Source: Baffinella frigidus (taxonomy: Eukaryota; Cryptophyceae; Cryptomonadales; Baffinellaceae). From it: a stretch of DNA of 10,197 bases. The position numbers and the translations under genes are program-made. This document shows positions 5,091 through 10,197 of the stretch, in pieces (positions within the stretch are counted from its first letter, which is position 1; every line of letters starts with the position of its first letter). Under the pieces are notes generated by a model, which made no database searches, was not told where the DNA came from, and worked only from the letters and a program-made list of their open reading frames with translations. The stretch lies in assembly GCA_026770585.1 (NCBI GenBank), contig MU646897.1:36381-46577 (forward strand), read 5' to 3'.

Positions 5091-5238
5091 ACGATCCTAG
5101 CACATTCGAAGAGTCGGACCCACGAACAACGGCCAAAGTTCGGTGCTTTACACAGACACAGGCTACGAAATTCAACCCTTTGCCAAAGAAAATGAGAAAC
5201 TCCAGCCTCGATCTGCTCAACTTCGGAGCCAGAAAAAA

Positions 5239-5308
5239 GCGTCGAGGGCTCGACGCTTCCTTGGACAAGAATCACACATACGTTCGAACGTTATTTCAAA
5301 AATAACGT
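5239..5308. repeat. Two short hairpins
   Basis: GCGTCGAG-GG-CTCGACGC lies at about 5239-5256. ACGTTATTT-CAA-AAATAACGT lies at 5288-5308, directly after the palindrome CGTTCGAACG (5281-5290). They are too short to call as elements and have no adjacent U-tract that would suggest a terminator. Confidence 0.6.
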
Positions 5309-5365
5309 ATTCCCTTGAATCACAGAGGAAGGCCGTCTATTTCCAGCTGACCGAGCTGACCTTGC

Positions 5366-5992
5366 TTGCAAGAGCTCCCACGGCGATCGCAGCCGGTCCC
5401 ACGGGTTTGGGAAGCCGCGATCTGGCGCATCGGGTCGCGCCTTGTCGCAGCGTCTCGCAGGTCGCACTTGAGCGCCCATCAGGCAGCGCGACGTGCCGGG
5501 AAGGGGGCGGACGAGCGGGAGCGCTCCCGGTACAGGATGGGCGCCGACCTCAGCACGATTCAGGTGCGGTGGCACAGAGGTTTCCAGAATACACGAGCCC
5601 GCACCCTCCTCCGGTTGGACAGTAGGACCGTGCCTAGGAGCCTGGGTCCCCCCTTGTTGCGGCGCGGGTTCTTGTGTTCGAGACACCCCTGTGTGCTTGG
5701 TTGTGCGGCTGGGAAAAGCATCGCGGCAAACCCACCACCATTCCTCTTGAAGAGCGCTGCCCGCCGTGACAAAGGTCGAGAGTGGGACGTCTCAAAGCAA
5801 AAGGGAACCTCCGTCTACAGGAGTAACGGTGAAAATCAGAGGGTGGTGAAGCAGGTTATTTACACAGGAACACGATCTTCCCGCGAGACCCCCCAAAAGT
5901 TGGCGGCATTTGTGCGAAACAGAATTAAAAGTTGGTCCTCAAAAGTGCCTCTAACTTTTGGGGGGTCTTCCGGGAACTCCTCGATAACCTGA
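5366..5992 (+). CDS. Weak hypothetical coding candidate, GC-rich low-copy region
   Basis: The stretch 5310-5880 is the longest part of the window without visible repeats. The longest plus-strand frame starts MQELPRRSQPVPRVWEAAIW and is rich in Arg, Ser and Ala, with a patch GKGADERERSRYRMGADLST that has mostly GC-ending codons. Other frames on both strands are also long, as expected of GC-rich DNA. The last 36 codons run through the AGACCCCCCAAAAGTT foldback, so the full ORF is not a natural protein. I recognise no domain. It could be a spliced exon, on either strand, or none. Confidence 0.2.
   Translation: MQELPRRSQPVPRVWEAAIWRIGSRLVAASRRSHLSAHQAARRAGKGADERERSRYRMGADLSTIQVRWHRGFQNTRARTLLRLDSRTVPRSLGPPLLRRGFLCSRHPCVLGCAAGKSIAANPPPFLLKSAARRDKGREWDVSKQKGTSVYRSNGENQRVVKQVIYTGTRSSRETPQKLAAFVRNRIKSWSSKVPLTFGGSSGNSSIT
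5886..5968. repeat. Foldback with 16-bp perfect arms
   Basis: AGACCCCCCAAAAGTT (5886-5901) pairs exactly with AACTTTTGGGGGGTCT (5953-5968), with a 51-nt spacer. The arm end resembles the motif CAAAAGTTGAC / GTCAACTTTTGG, which recurs at several later sites (6258, 7733). Confidence 0.75.
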
Positions 5993-6338
5993 TAACGGAC
6001 AATAAAAATATTTTGGTACCCGGCCCGTCCGGAGAAACAAAACGCAAATAATCAACTTTTAATTCGAGGGGATCGACGACAACTTTTGGTCTGCTTCAGC
6101 ACCCTTGAAAATCGCGCCTTTTAACGAAATGGTTTGTACTGGAAGTCGCCGGAATCCGGGGACCTGGGGTGAAAACGGGGGCCTCACCTCTGAGGGCTGG
6201 TCTACGCTAGACCTGAGGGTGGTCAATCGCAAAAGTCAACTCCCCAGTGCCTCGAGGTCAACTTTTGGAAGAAAGCACGGATTTCCGTACTTTCTGCAAT
6301 TGAGTTGTCTTTTGATTGCTCCCGGTCACGTCTAAAGT

Positions 6339-6478
6339 TAATCTCCATACAAGTATTAATTAATTGCTTTTGGCGCAACGAAATTTACTACACAAATGCT
6401 TTACTACTACTTTTATGAGCAAACCATGTAGTAATTTTCGTTGCCGAAAAGCAATTAATTAATACTTGTATGGAGATC
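6339..6478. mobile_element. Core-hairpin foldback, arm type B, copy B2
   Basis: This 140-bp element has outer arms TAATCTCCATACAAGTATTA and complement, then AATTGCTTTTGGC, then the core GCAACGAAATTTACTACAC / GTAGTAATTTTCGTTGCC. The perfect 5-bp direct repeat is AAAGT (6334-6338 and 6479-6483). The opposite arm of the host foldback has an unoccupied site, ACGTCTAAAGTAG on the minus strand at 7657-7669, with one AAAGT only. This makes the insertion and its target duplication unusually clear. Confidence 0.9.
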
Positions 6479-6513
6479 AAAGTAGGATAGGGTTTACGGT
6501 CCACTAGTCTTTG

Positions 6514-6601
6514 CCGCACAGCGGACCACAAGGGACTTCGAGAATGGCCCATGTGTGAATCATCCATAGGACCCTACGGTAGGCCATGCGTAGGGACATA
6601 G
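6514..6601 (+). repeat. Dispersed repeat R1, diverged copy
   Basis: CGCACAGCGGACC, GGGACTTCGAGAATGG, ACCCTACGGTAGGCCATGCG and TAGGGACATAGG follow the order of the copy at 764-850. Identity is clearly lower in the middle. Confidence 0.6.
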
Positions 6602-6603
6602 GC

Positions 6604-6844
6604 TACTTCTTCCCCGATTGACTTTACAAGTGATTTTACCGCGGTCGAACATTCTCTCTTCGAAACGATTGACTTTCGATTGCGGGTTTTCCGTTTCTCG
6701 GGCAATTGTACGAGATGTCGCCCGAAATCAGGCAGCCTGCGGCGCAAAAAACAGATGAAACACTTGACAAGTCAATCGAGAAGAAATGGTTTCTTCCCGA
6801 GTTGGGAGCTGTAGAACCGCTCCCAACTCGGGAAGAAACCATTT
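6604..6844. repeat. Foldback plus 26-bp perfect hairpin
   Basis: ACTTCTTCCCCGATTGACTT (from 6604) pairs imperfectly with AAGTCAATCGAGAAGAAATG (to 6788). Overlapping its right arm is a perfect hairpin: AAATGGTTTCTTCCCGAGTT plus GGGAGC at 6784-6809 is the exact complement of 6819-6844, with a 9-nt loop TGTAGAACC. Short ORFs on both strands (such as MYEMSPEIRQPAAQKTDETL) arise from these palindromes and are not supported as genes. Confidence 0.8.
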
Positions 6845-6855
6845 ATTCCTACGCG

Positions 6856-7022
6856 ATTCTTGGAGGCTGCCACGAACCCTCAAATCGATGGTTTTCGAAT
6901 TTCAATTCCAAGGCAAAATGGCTGCACGGACGCCGGAATCCGGCGGCCTCAAAGGGAAATCCGTGACCTCAAATTCGACGATTTGCTCAGCCCGTGAGCG
7001 TTGGTGGGAGCCACCAAGAATC
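6856..7022. repeat. Foldback with ATTCTTGG arms
   Basis: ATTCTTGGAGGCTGCCACGA with CAAATCGATGG on the left faces GAGCGTTGGTGGGAGCC and ACCAAGAAT on the right. A GCCGGAATCCGGC hairpin lies inside (about 6932-6944). The same arm words occur in the foldback at 7436-7637, so it is a family. Confidence 0.65.
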
Positions 7023-7034
7023 CCTTCGTAGCCT

Positions 7035-7164
7035 CATCCGGGAACAAGTATTTTTCTTTTAAAAAATCTGCACGAAATTTACTACACGATTTCTTCGGAC
7101 GTGACCTGTTGTGTAGTAATTTTCATTGCCAGCTTTCAAAAGAAAAATACTTGTTCCCGGATTA
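7035..7164. mobile_element. Core-hairpin foldback, hybrid arm type, copy A3
   Basis: This 130-bp element has outer arms ATCCGGGAACAAGTATTTTT and complement. The first bases and the TTTTTCTTTT end match type A; the ACAAGTATT middle matches type B. The core is GCACGAAATTTACTACACG / TGTAGTAATTTTCATTGC. The flank reads AGCCT at 7030-7034 and AGCCC at 7165-7169, a likely 5-bp duplication with one change. Confidence 0.75.
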
Positions 7165-7188
7165 AGCCCGCTGTGTGCGAGTACCAAG

Positions 7189-7266
7189 GTCTCTTACTGA
7201 GTACCAACAGTCTCCCACTATCACAAGTCTCTCACTGAGTTCCGAAAGTCTCTTACCGTAAGAGAC
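7189..7266 (+). repeat. Short tandem repeat of about 20 bp
   Basis: GTCTCTTACTGAGTACC, GTCTCCCACTATCAC, GTCTCTCACTGAGTTCC and GTCTCTTACCGTAAGAGAC follow at 18-20-base steps. The last unit is a hairpin with an 8-bp stem (7248-7266). The units have diverged and no gene is seen. Confidence 0.6.
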
Positions 7267-7435
7267 CACACAGGGCCTTTCGAGGGTTATCCCAGCCCCG
7301 TTCTTGGAGCCGTTGGGTCACCCTTGGAGCCGTTTTCAACTAAAAATTGACTTTTGAATATCGGTTCCCCTCTGCAAGTTGACCTCTGAATAACCCCCCA
7401 CCGCAGGTGGATGCGTGCTGCGTCGACCGAAAAGA

Positions 7436-7637
7436 CACCACCAACCCTCACGGTGAGACCAAATCAACCAATTCTTGGAGCCATTTTTGTCTTGCAGGGA
7501 CCCCAGCTCTGGGGTCGCTGACAAAAAAAATATAAGGTTAAAAGTCACATTCTCCCTCAAAGGTCAGGTTTCGAGTTGTTTTAAAGAAATTACACAAAAG
7601 GTCGAAAATCGTCGATTTGGTCCGCCCGTGAGGGTTG
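7436..7637. repeat. Foldback with CCACCAACCCTCACGG arms
   Basis: CCACCAACCCTCACGG and GACCAAATC on the left pair with GATTTGGTC and CCGTGAGGGTTGGTGG on the right. Inside is a perfect GACCCCAG-CT-CTGGGGTC hairpin at 7499-7516. The arms are related to those of 6856-7022. Confidence 0.7.
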
Positions 7638-7789
7638 GTGGCAGCACAGCCGCAGGCTACTTTAGACGTAATGGGGGGCAATCAAAAGTTACCGCAAGGC
7701 AAAAATCTTGGAATCCAGGGATTCCGCCAAAAGTTGACAGTGCGCCCCGGGGGAGTTGACTTTTGCGATTGCCTCCCCTCAGGTCTAGC

Positions 7790-7938
7790 ATAGTCTGCAC
7801 CCCGCTAGCTAGTTTCCCTCCCCAAAGTTGACGAATTTGTACCGCAAACCCAGCATGGCAACTTAAGAATAGTCCGCTAGGGTGTTTGTTCATAGGGCTA
7901 TAGTGTAGACTGTGTACCAAGAAGCGTCCGAATCCGCC
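7790..7938. other. No feature recognised
   Basis: I see no ORF worth reporting, no long inverted repeat and no match to the other repeats beyond a single CAAAGTTGACG word near 7820. Confidence 0.5.
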
Positions 7939-8301
7939 TATCCCTTAAGTGGCGAGTAGGCTCATACTCTTACGCCCTATCGTAGGGTCCTAGGACCTGC
8001 CTAGGACCTCTTGGCGGTCAAATTTGACCGCCTGGCCACTCAAGGGATAGCGTATTGATCCGGGGAACCCTATTTTTCTTTCATTTCCTGGCAACGAAAA
8101 TTACCACACAATTCGTTCGTACTAGTAACATTAAAGCGTTTGTGTAGTAATTTTCGTTGCCCGGAGATGAAAGAAAAATAGGTTTCCCCGGATGAGCATC
8201 CCTTAAATGGCCATGCAGTAAAATTTGACTGCCAAGAGGTCCTAGGCAGGTCCTAGGGCCCTACGGTAAGGCGTGTGAGCCTACTGGCCACTTAAGGGAT
8301 A
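7939..8301. mobile_element. Large foldback hosting element A2
   Basis: Left arm 7939-8049 and right arm 8196-8301 match as reverse complements through TATCCCTTAAGTGGC, GAGTAGGCTCA, CCTAGGACCTGCCTAGGACC, TCTTGGC and GTCAAATTT. The left arm contains the perfect 20-nt palindrome GGCGGTCAAATTTGACCGCC (8013-8032), which has decayed in the right arm. Each arm is also edged by the same TATCCCTTAAGTGGC word in opposite orientations, so each is itself a foldback. A2 occupies the middle. Confidence 0.8.
8054..8194. mobile_element. Core-hairpin foldback, arm type A, copy A2
   Basis: This 141-bp element, the same length as A1, has arms ATCCGGGGAACCCTATTTTT and complement. Its core stem is GGCAACGAAAATTACCACAC / GTGTAGTAATTTTCGTTGCC. 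The flanks AGCGT (8049-8053) and AGCAT (8195-8199) look like a 5-bp duplication with one change. The loop (TTCGTTCGTACTAGTAACAT) reversed resembles B2 and B3. Confidence 0.8.
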
Positions 8302-8354
8302 ATCCCGGACCTGGGGGGCCGGCCGTAGGGGGTCTGGCGGAGCACCCTGTTTGT

Positions 8355-8709
8355 CATGCAAAAAGCTAACGCCAGCGAGGTACTTACAGCCTACCGATTG
8401 CCTACGGTAGGTTAATCTCCACAGAAGTATTAATTAATTGCTTTTGGCGCAACGAAATTTACTACACAAATGCTCTACTATTACTTGTAAGAGCAAATCG
8501 TGTAGTAATTTTCGTTGCCGAAAAGCAATTAATTGATACTTGTATGGAGATTAAGGTAGTGGGGCTCCTACGACTTTTAAATCGTTTTGCATTATAAAGT
8601 CGTAGGAGCCCCCCTTCCTACCGTAGGCAATCCGTAGGCTGCAAGTACCTCTCGACTTTTACATTGTTGGGTACCAGGCCCTCCTCTGGCGTGAGCTTTT
8701 CGCAAGATG
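8355..8709. repeat. Nested foldback with GCTAACGCCAGCG ends, copy 1
   Basis: The left arm 8355-8410 (AAAAAGCTAACGCCAGCGAG, GGTACTTACAGCCTAC, GATTGCCTACGGTAGG) faces the right arm 8616-8704 (CCTACCGTAGGCAATC, GCTGCAAGTACC, CTGGCGTGAGCTTTTCGC). The right arm has about 35 extra bases. Inside are element B3 and a perfect 17-bp hairpin GGGGCTCCTACGACTTT (8561-8577 with 8596-8612). Confidence 0.8.
8411..8554. mobile_element. Core-hairpin foldback, arm type B, copy B3
   Basis: This 144-bp element is very close to B2 in sequence. It has arms TTAATCTCCACAGAAGTATT and complement, and the core GCAACGAAATTTACTACAC / GTAGTAATTTTCGTTGCC. The 5-bp direct repeat is GGTAG (8406-8410 and 8555-8559). The sister foldback at 8733-8889 has the same site unoccupied, CCCACGGTAGGAGCC, with one GGTAG. 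Confidence 0.9.
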
Positions 8710-8732
8710 CGGGTGGTCCGGGTCCTTAGTCA

Positions 8733-8889
8733 TGCAAAAAGCTAACGCCGGCGACTTAGAGCCTACGGATTGCCCACGGTAGGAGCCCCCCTCCTACGAC
8801 TTTTAAAGACCTTTTTTGTTTTCAACGTCGTAGGAGGAGGGGGGGTTCCTACCGTAGGCTCAGGGTTCCGCTGGCGTGAGCTTTTCGCG
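8733..8889. repeat. Foldback with GCTAACGCCAGCG ends, copy 2 (no insertion)
   Basis: TGCAAAAAGCTAACGCCGGC, AGCCTACGGATTGCCC, ACGGTAGGAGCCCCCC and TCCTACGAC on the left face GTCGTAGGAGGAGGGGGG, TTCCTACCGTAGGCTC and CGCTGGCGTGAGCTTTTCGC on the right. It is the uninterrupted version of 8355-8709. Confidence 0.8.
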
Positions 8890-9060
8890 TCACCCGATTC
8901 TGGTGGCGTTTGTATGGGAGTTGACTTGAGAAACCATCGATTTGCCCAATAGTTGCCTCCAGGGTGGTAGGGGAGACATCCTCACAAGGGGCATCTCCGA
9001 TCAGATGCCCCGATCTAATGCCAGAAGCTAACGCCAGCGGACCCCGTAGCCTACGGTAGG
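8890..9060. repeat. Spacer with a short hairpin and a half copy of the same family
   Basis: GGGGCATCT-CCGATC-AGATGCCCC is a 9-bp stem hairpin at 8988-9011. At 9023-9060 AGAAGCTAACGCCAGCGGAC and GTAGCCTACGGTAGGAACC represent only the left arm of the 8733-8889 family; no right arm follows. The remainder (8890-8985) has nothing I can name. Confidence 0.65.
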
Positions 9061-9089
9061 AACCCCCCCTCCTCCTAAGACGTTCAGAA

Positions 9090-9125
9090 CTGCGGACCCG
9101 GGGCGGGCCCGCCCCGGGTCCGCAG
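9090..9125. repeat. Perfect 36-nt GC-rich palindrome
   Basis: CTGCGGACCCGGGGCGGG is followed with no spacer by its exact reverse complement. It is nearly all G and C, in contrast to the AT-rich palindromes elsewhere, and borders the start of the 20-bp minisatellite. Confidence 0.9.
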
Positions 9126-9445
9126 GCCCGCCTCGGAAGCGATATAATCTCAGATAATGTATTTCAGAGAGGGTTTCTCTAAAGTCAAATCCCCCATAAA
9201 AGCGTTGACTTATTATTTACTATTGCTAATTAAAATATTAAGTTGACGGTTTTGTGGGGGAGTTGCCTCTAGAGAAACCTTTTTTAAGATACATTGTCTG
9301 AGATGAGATAGACCCGCCTCAGGATAGATAGACCCGCCTCGGGACAGATAGGCCCGCCTCGGGGCAGATAGGCCCGCCTCAGGAAAGATAGGCCCGCCTC
9401 GGGACAGATAGGCCCGCCTCGGGACAGATAGGCCCGCCTCATGAC
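9126..9445 (+). repeat. 20-bp minisatellite, interrupted
   Basis: The unit is AGATAGGCCCGCCTCGGGAC. Seven units at exactly 20-bp spacing fill 9306-9445, with changes mostly at the last five positions. One more unit (AGGCCCGCCTCGGAAG) lies at 9124-9139, separated from the rest by the foldback 9145-9305. The array therefore predates the insertion. Confidence 0.9.
9145..9305. mobile_element. Foldback inserted in the minisatellite
   Basis: Arms AATCTCAGATAATGTATTTC, GAGGGTTTCTCT and AATCCCCC face GGGGGAG, AGAGAAACC and AAGATACATTGTCTGAGAT. The inner stem GTCAA / TTGAC leads to an AT-rich loop. The flanks are CGATA (9140-9144) and AGATA (9306-9310), close to a 5-bp duplication. The ends AATCTC / GAGAT resemble arm type B, but the GCAACG core is absent. 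Confidence 0.75.
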
Positions 9446-9684
9446 GAAACCCTTACAGGTCAAGGGGGGCTCTTTGGGGCCTCAAGTGAATCGATCAATC
9501 TTAATTAATCCTCATATTAAATGGTTGCAGAGACAACGGGGGCTCTTTGAGGCCTACTATTACTAGTACGCTCTAGCTGTATAGTAATTTTCGTTGCCAG
9601 AGATATTCAATTAGTTAATCATAATTAATCTGAGATTGATAGACTCAGGGTTGGTTGGCTTGTACACTCGCGGGGCGCCTCTGG

Positions 9685-9775
9685 GAGGCGACACGCGAGA
9701 GCAGAAAGATGCTCTAGAGAGTCACCTACCCAGAGTCATATATCACAGAGTATACAACAGTATACGAAGATCAAA
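9685..9775 (+). repeat. Dispersed repeat R2, direct copy
   Basis: This is the counterpart of 2122-2212 in opposite orientation. It ends at CGAAGATCAA, then runs into AATGGTTGG of the neighbouring module. GTATACAACAGTATAC is an internal small inverted repeat. Confidence 0.75.
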
Positions 9776-9836
9776 TGGTTGGAGGACAACGGGGGCTCTT
9801 TGGCGCCTCGAGTTAATTAATTCATCTCAACTGCTT

Positions 9837-9992
9837 CATCTTAATTAATCTTCCTATTACATCTTAATAATCTTTATATGACATCTTAATAATCTTCATA
9901 TTACATCTTAATAATCTTCATATTAAATCTTAATAATCTTCGTATTACATCTTAATAATCTTCATATTACATCTTAATTAATCTTCATATTA
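9837..9992 (+). repeat. 22-bp AT-rich tandem array, seven units
   Basis: The unit CATCTTAATAATCTTCATATTA repeats seven times, with 23-bp end units containing TTAATTAATC. The two outer units match the single unit at 9500, and the inner ones have lost one base, so the array seems to have expanded from the shortened form. The spacing is continuous, without unique spacers. Confidence 0.9.
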
Positions 9993-10072
9993 CATGGGTG
10001 CAGGACCAGGAAAGATCTTTGAAGCCTACATGTTTGACAAGAAGGACAAAAAAGCGTTTGGAAATTTGGTGC

Positions 10073-10197
10073 CAACCCCAAACCCCAAACCCCAAACCCC
10101 AAACCCCGAACCCCAAACCCCAAACCAAAAACCAAAAAACCCGAACCCCGAACCCCAAACCCCAAACCCCAAACCCCAAACCCCAAACCCCAAACCC
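10073..10197 (-). repeat. Telomere-like C-rich array, right end
   Basis: CCCCAAA units dominate, with CCCCGAA and CCAAAAA variants. This is the complement of the left array, so the window is flanked by inverted telomere-like arrays. Here too the orientation is inward relative to a real right chromosome end, which would be G-rich on the plus strand. Confidence 0.85.

Larger units (their letters stand above)
6206..7789. mobile_element. 1.6-kb foldback with about 130-bp diverged arms
   Basis: The left arm (6206-6338) and right arm (7659-7789, reversed) share GCTAGACCTGAG, CAATCGCAAAAGTCAACTCC, GTCAACTTTTGG, CTTTTGATTGC and ACGTCTAAAGT in order. Similarity between blocks is partial. The terminal motif equals that of the smaller foldback at 2348-2487. 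The interior has no convincing transposase; it is filled with smaller foldbacks and elements B2 and A3. It may be one old non-autonomous element that later received insertions, or a duplicated inverted segment. Confidence 0.65.
9459..10033 (+). repeat. Repeated module: TTAATTAATC block plus ACAACGGGGGCTCTTT block
   Basis: AAATGGTTGCAGAGACAACG then GGGGCTCTTTGAGGCCTAC lies at 9520-9556. Related copies are at 9459-9482 (second block only), 9774-9810 and, more diverged, 9994-10031. Upstream of the copies at 9520 and 9994 are TTAATTAATCYTCATATTA units, one at 9500 and seven at 9837-9992. A remnant of the core hairpin (right half, GTAGTAATTTTCGTTGCC-like, 9558-9600) follows the 9520 copy. No coding signal is seen. 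Confidence 0.7.

Noticed and set aside
4694-5305. 203-codon plus-strand ORF over the exon candidate
   Set aside because: It lies antisense to the minus-strand frame, which has the consistent GC-ending codons; GC-rich coding DNA commonly leaves the antisense frame open.
5291-5686. 131-codon minus-strand ORF
   Set aside because: It overlaps other long frames in a GC-rich stretch. Composition is Pro/Arg-rich, with no motif and no clear codon preference.
6636-7031. Several 60-90-codon ORFs around the AAATGGTTTCTTCCCGAG hairpin
   Set aside because: They read through the two arms of a perfect hairpin, so similar peptides occur on both strands; this is a palindrome artefact.
6206-7789. Autonomous DNA transposon with its own transposase
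   Set aside because: The ends are good inverted repeats, but no interior frame is long enough or resembles a transposase; the interior is other repeats.
9640-9775. tRNA or other small RNA gene in repeat R2
   Set aside because: Short stems exist (GCGCCTCTGGGAGGCG), but no cloverleaf, no T-loop consensus and no matching acceptor stem were found.
9306-9992. CRISPR array
   Set aside because: The 20-bp and 22-bp units are contiguous tandem repeats without unique spacers, in a eukaryote-like context.
1-10197. Complete telomere-capped minichromosome
   Set aside because: The telomere-like arrays have the wrong orientation at both ends for free chromosome termini.
1-10197. Dinoflagellate spliced-leader sequence as proof of lineage
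   Set aside because: I looked for the conserved leader word (GCCATTTTGGCTCAAG) on both strands; only partial look-alikes such as TTTGAGCCA in the foldbacks were found.
10012-10197. Gly/Val/Trp/Leu-rich ORFs (GFGVWGLG repeats) at both ends
   Set aside because: They are translations of the TTTGGGG satellite, which is open in several frames.

Overview
The window looks like a piece of a repeat-saturated eukaryotic nuclear genome. No bacterial or viral gene set, no rRNA or tRNA and no long intact gene can be recognised. Both ends are telomere-like arrays (TTTGGGG mixed with TTTAGGG units), the type used by plants, green algae, dinoflagellates and relatives. Codon use in the best coding stretch is very GC-rich at third positions, and sequences resembling exons carry GT donor-like and pyrimidine-CAG acceptor-like borders. 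A microalgal genome, possibly a dinoflagellate, is my best guess, but this rests on general features; no dinoflagellate spliced leader was seen.

Layout. 1-253: G-rich telomere-like array. 254-1190: three rounds of one modular repeat. 1363-1527: foldback MITE with a 3-bp target duplication. 1612-2132: broken copies, on the minus strand, of a short exon-like segment resembling an FG-GAP beta-propeller repeat, mixed with a purine-rich simple repeat. 2250-4690: dense nested inverted repeats (including a perfect 71-bp-arm palindrome), more exon fragments on both strands, and a second 3-bp-TSD MITE. 4706-5090: the best coding candidate, a minus-strand exon of unknown function. 5310-5880: GC-rich and apparently low-copy, with only a weak gene candidate. 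6206-7789: a 1.6-kb foldback packed with smaller foldbacks. 7939-9060: more nested palindromes built around an 11-bp dyad CCTAC(S)GTAGG. 9090-9445: a perfect 36-bp palindrome and a 20-bp minisatellite interrupted by a foldback. 9459-10030: a repeated module with a 22-bp AT-rich array. 10073-10197: C-rich telomere-like array, inverted relative to the left end.

The most interesting content is a family of about 130-144-bp foldback elements. They share a roughly 70-nt core hairpin (GCAACGAAAWTTACTACAC ... GTAGTAATTTTCGTTGC) inside at least three different outer-arm types, and most are flanked by 5-bp direct repeats. For three insertions the window itself contains a related empty site, so the 5-bp target duplication can be read directly. 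No transposase is visible, so these would be non-autonomous. There is no evidence that genes in this window act together; the coding-like pieces look like exon debris or exons embedded in mobile palindromic DNA.
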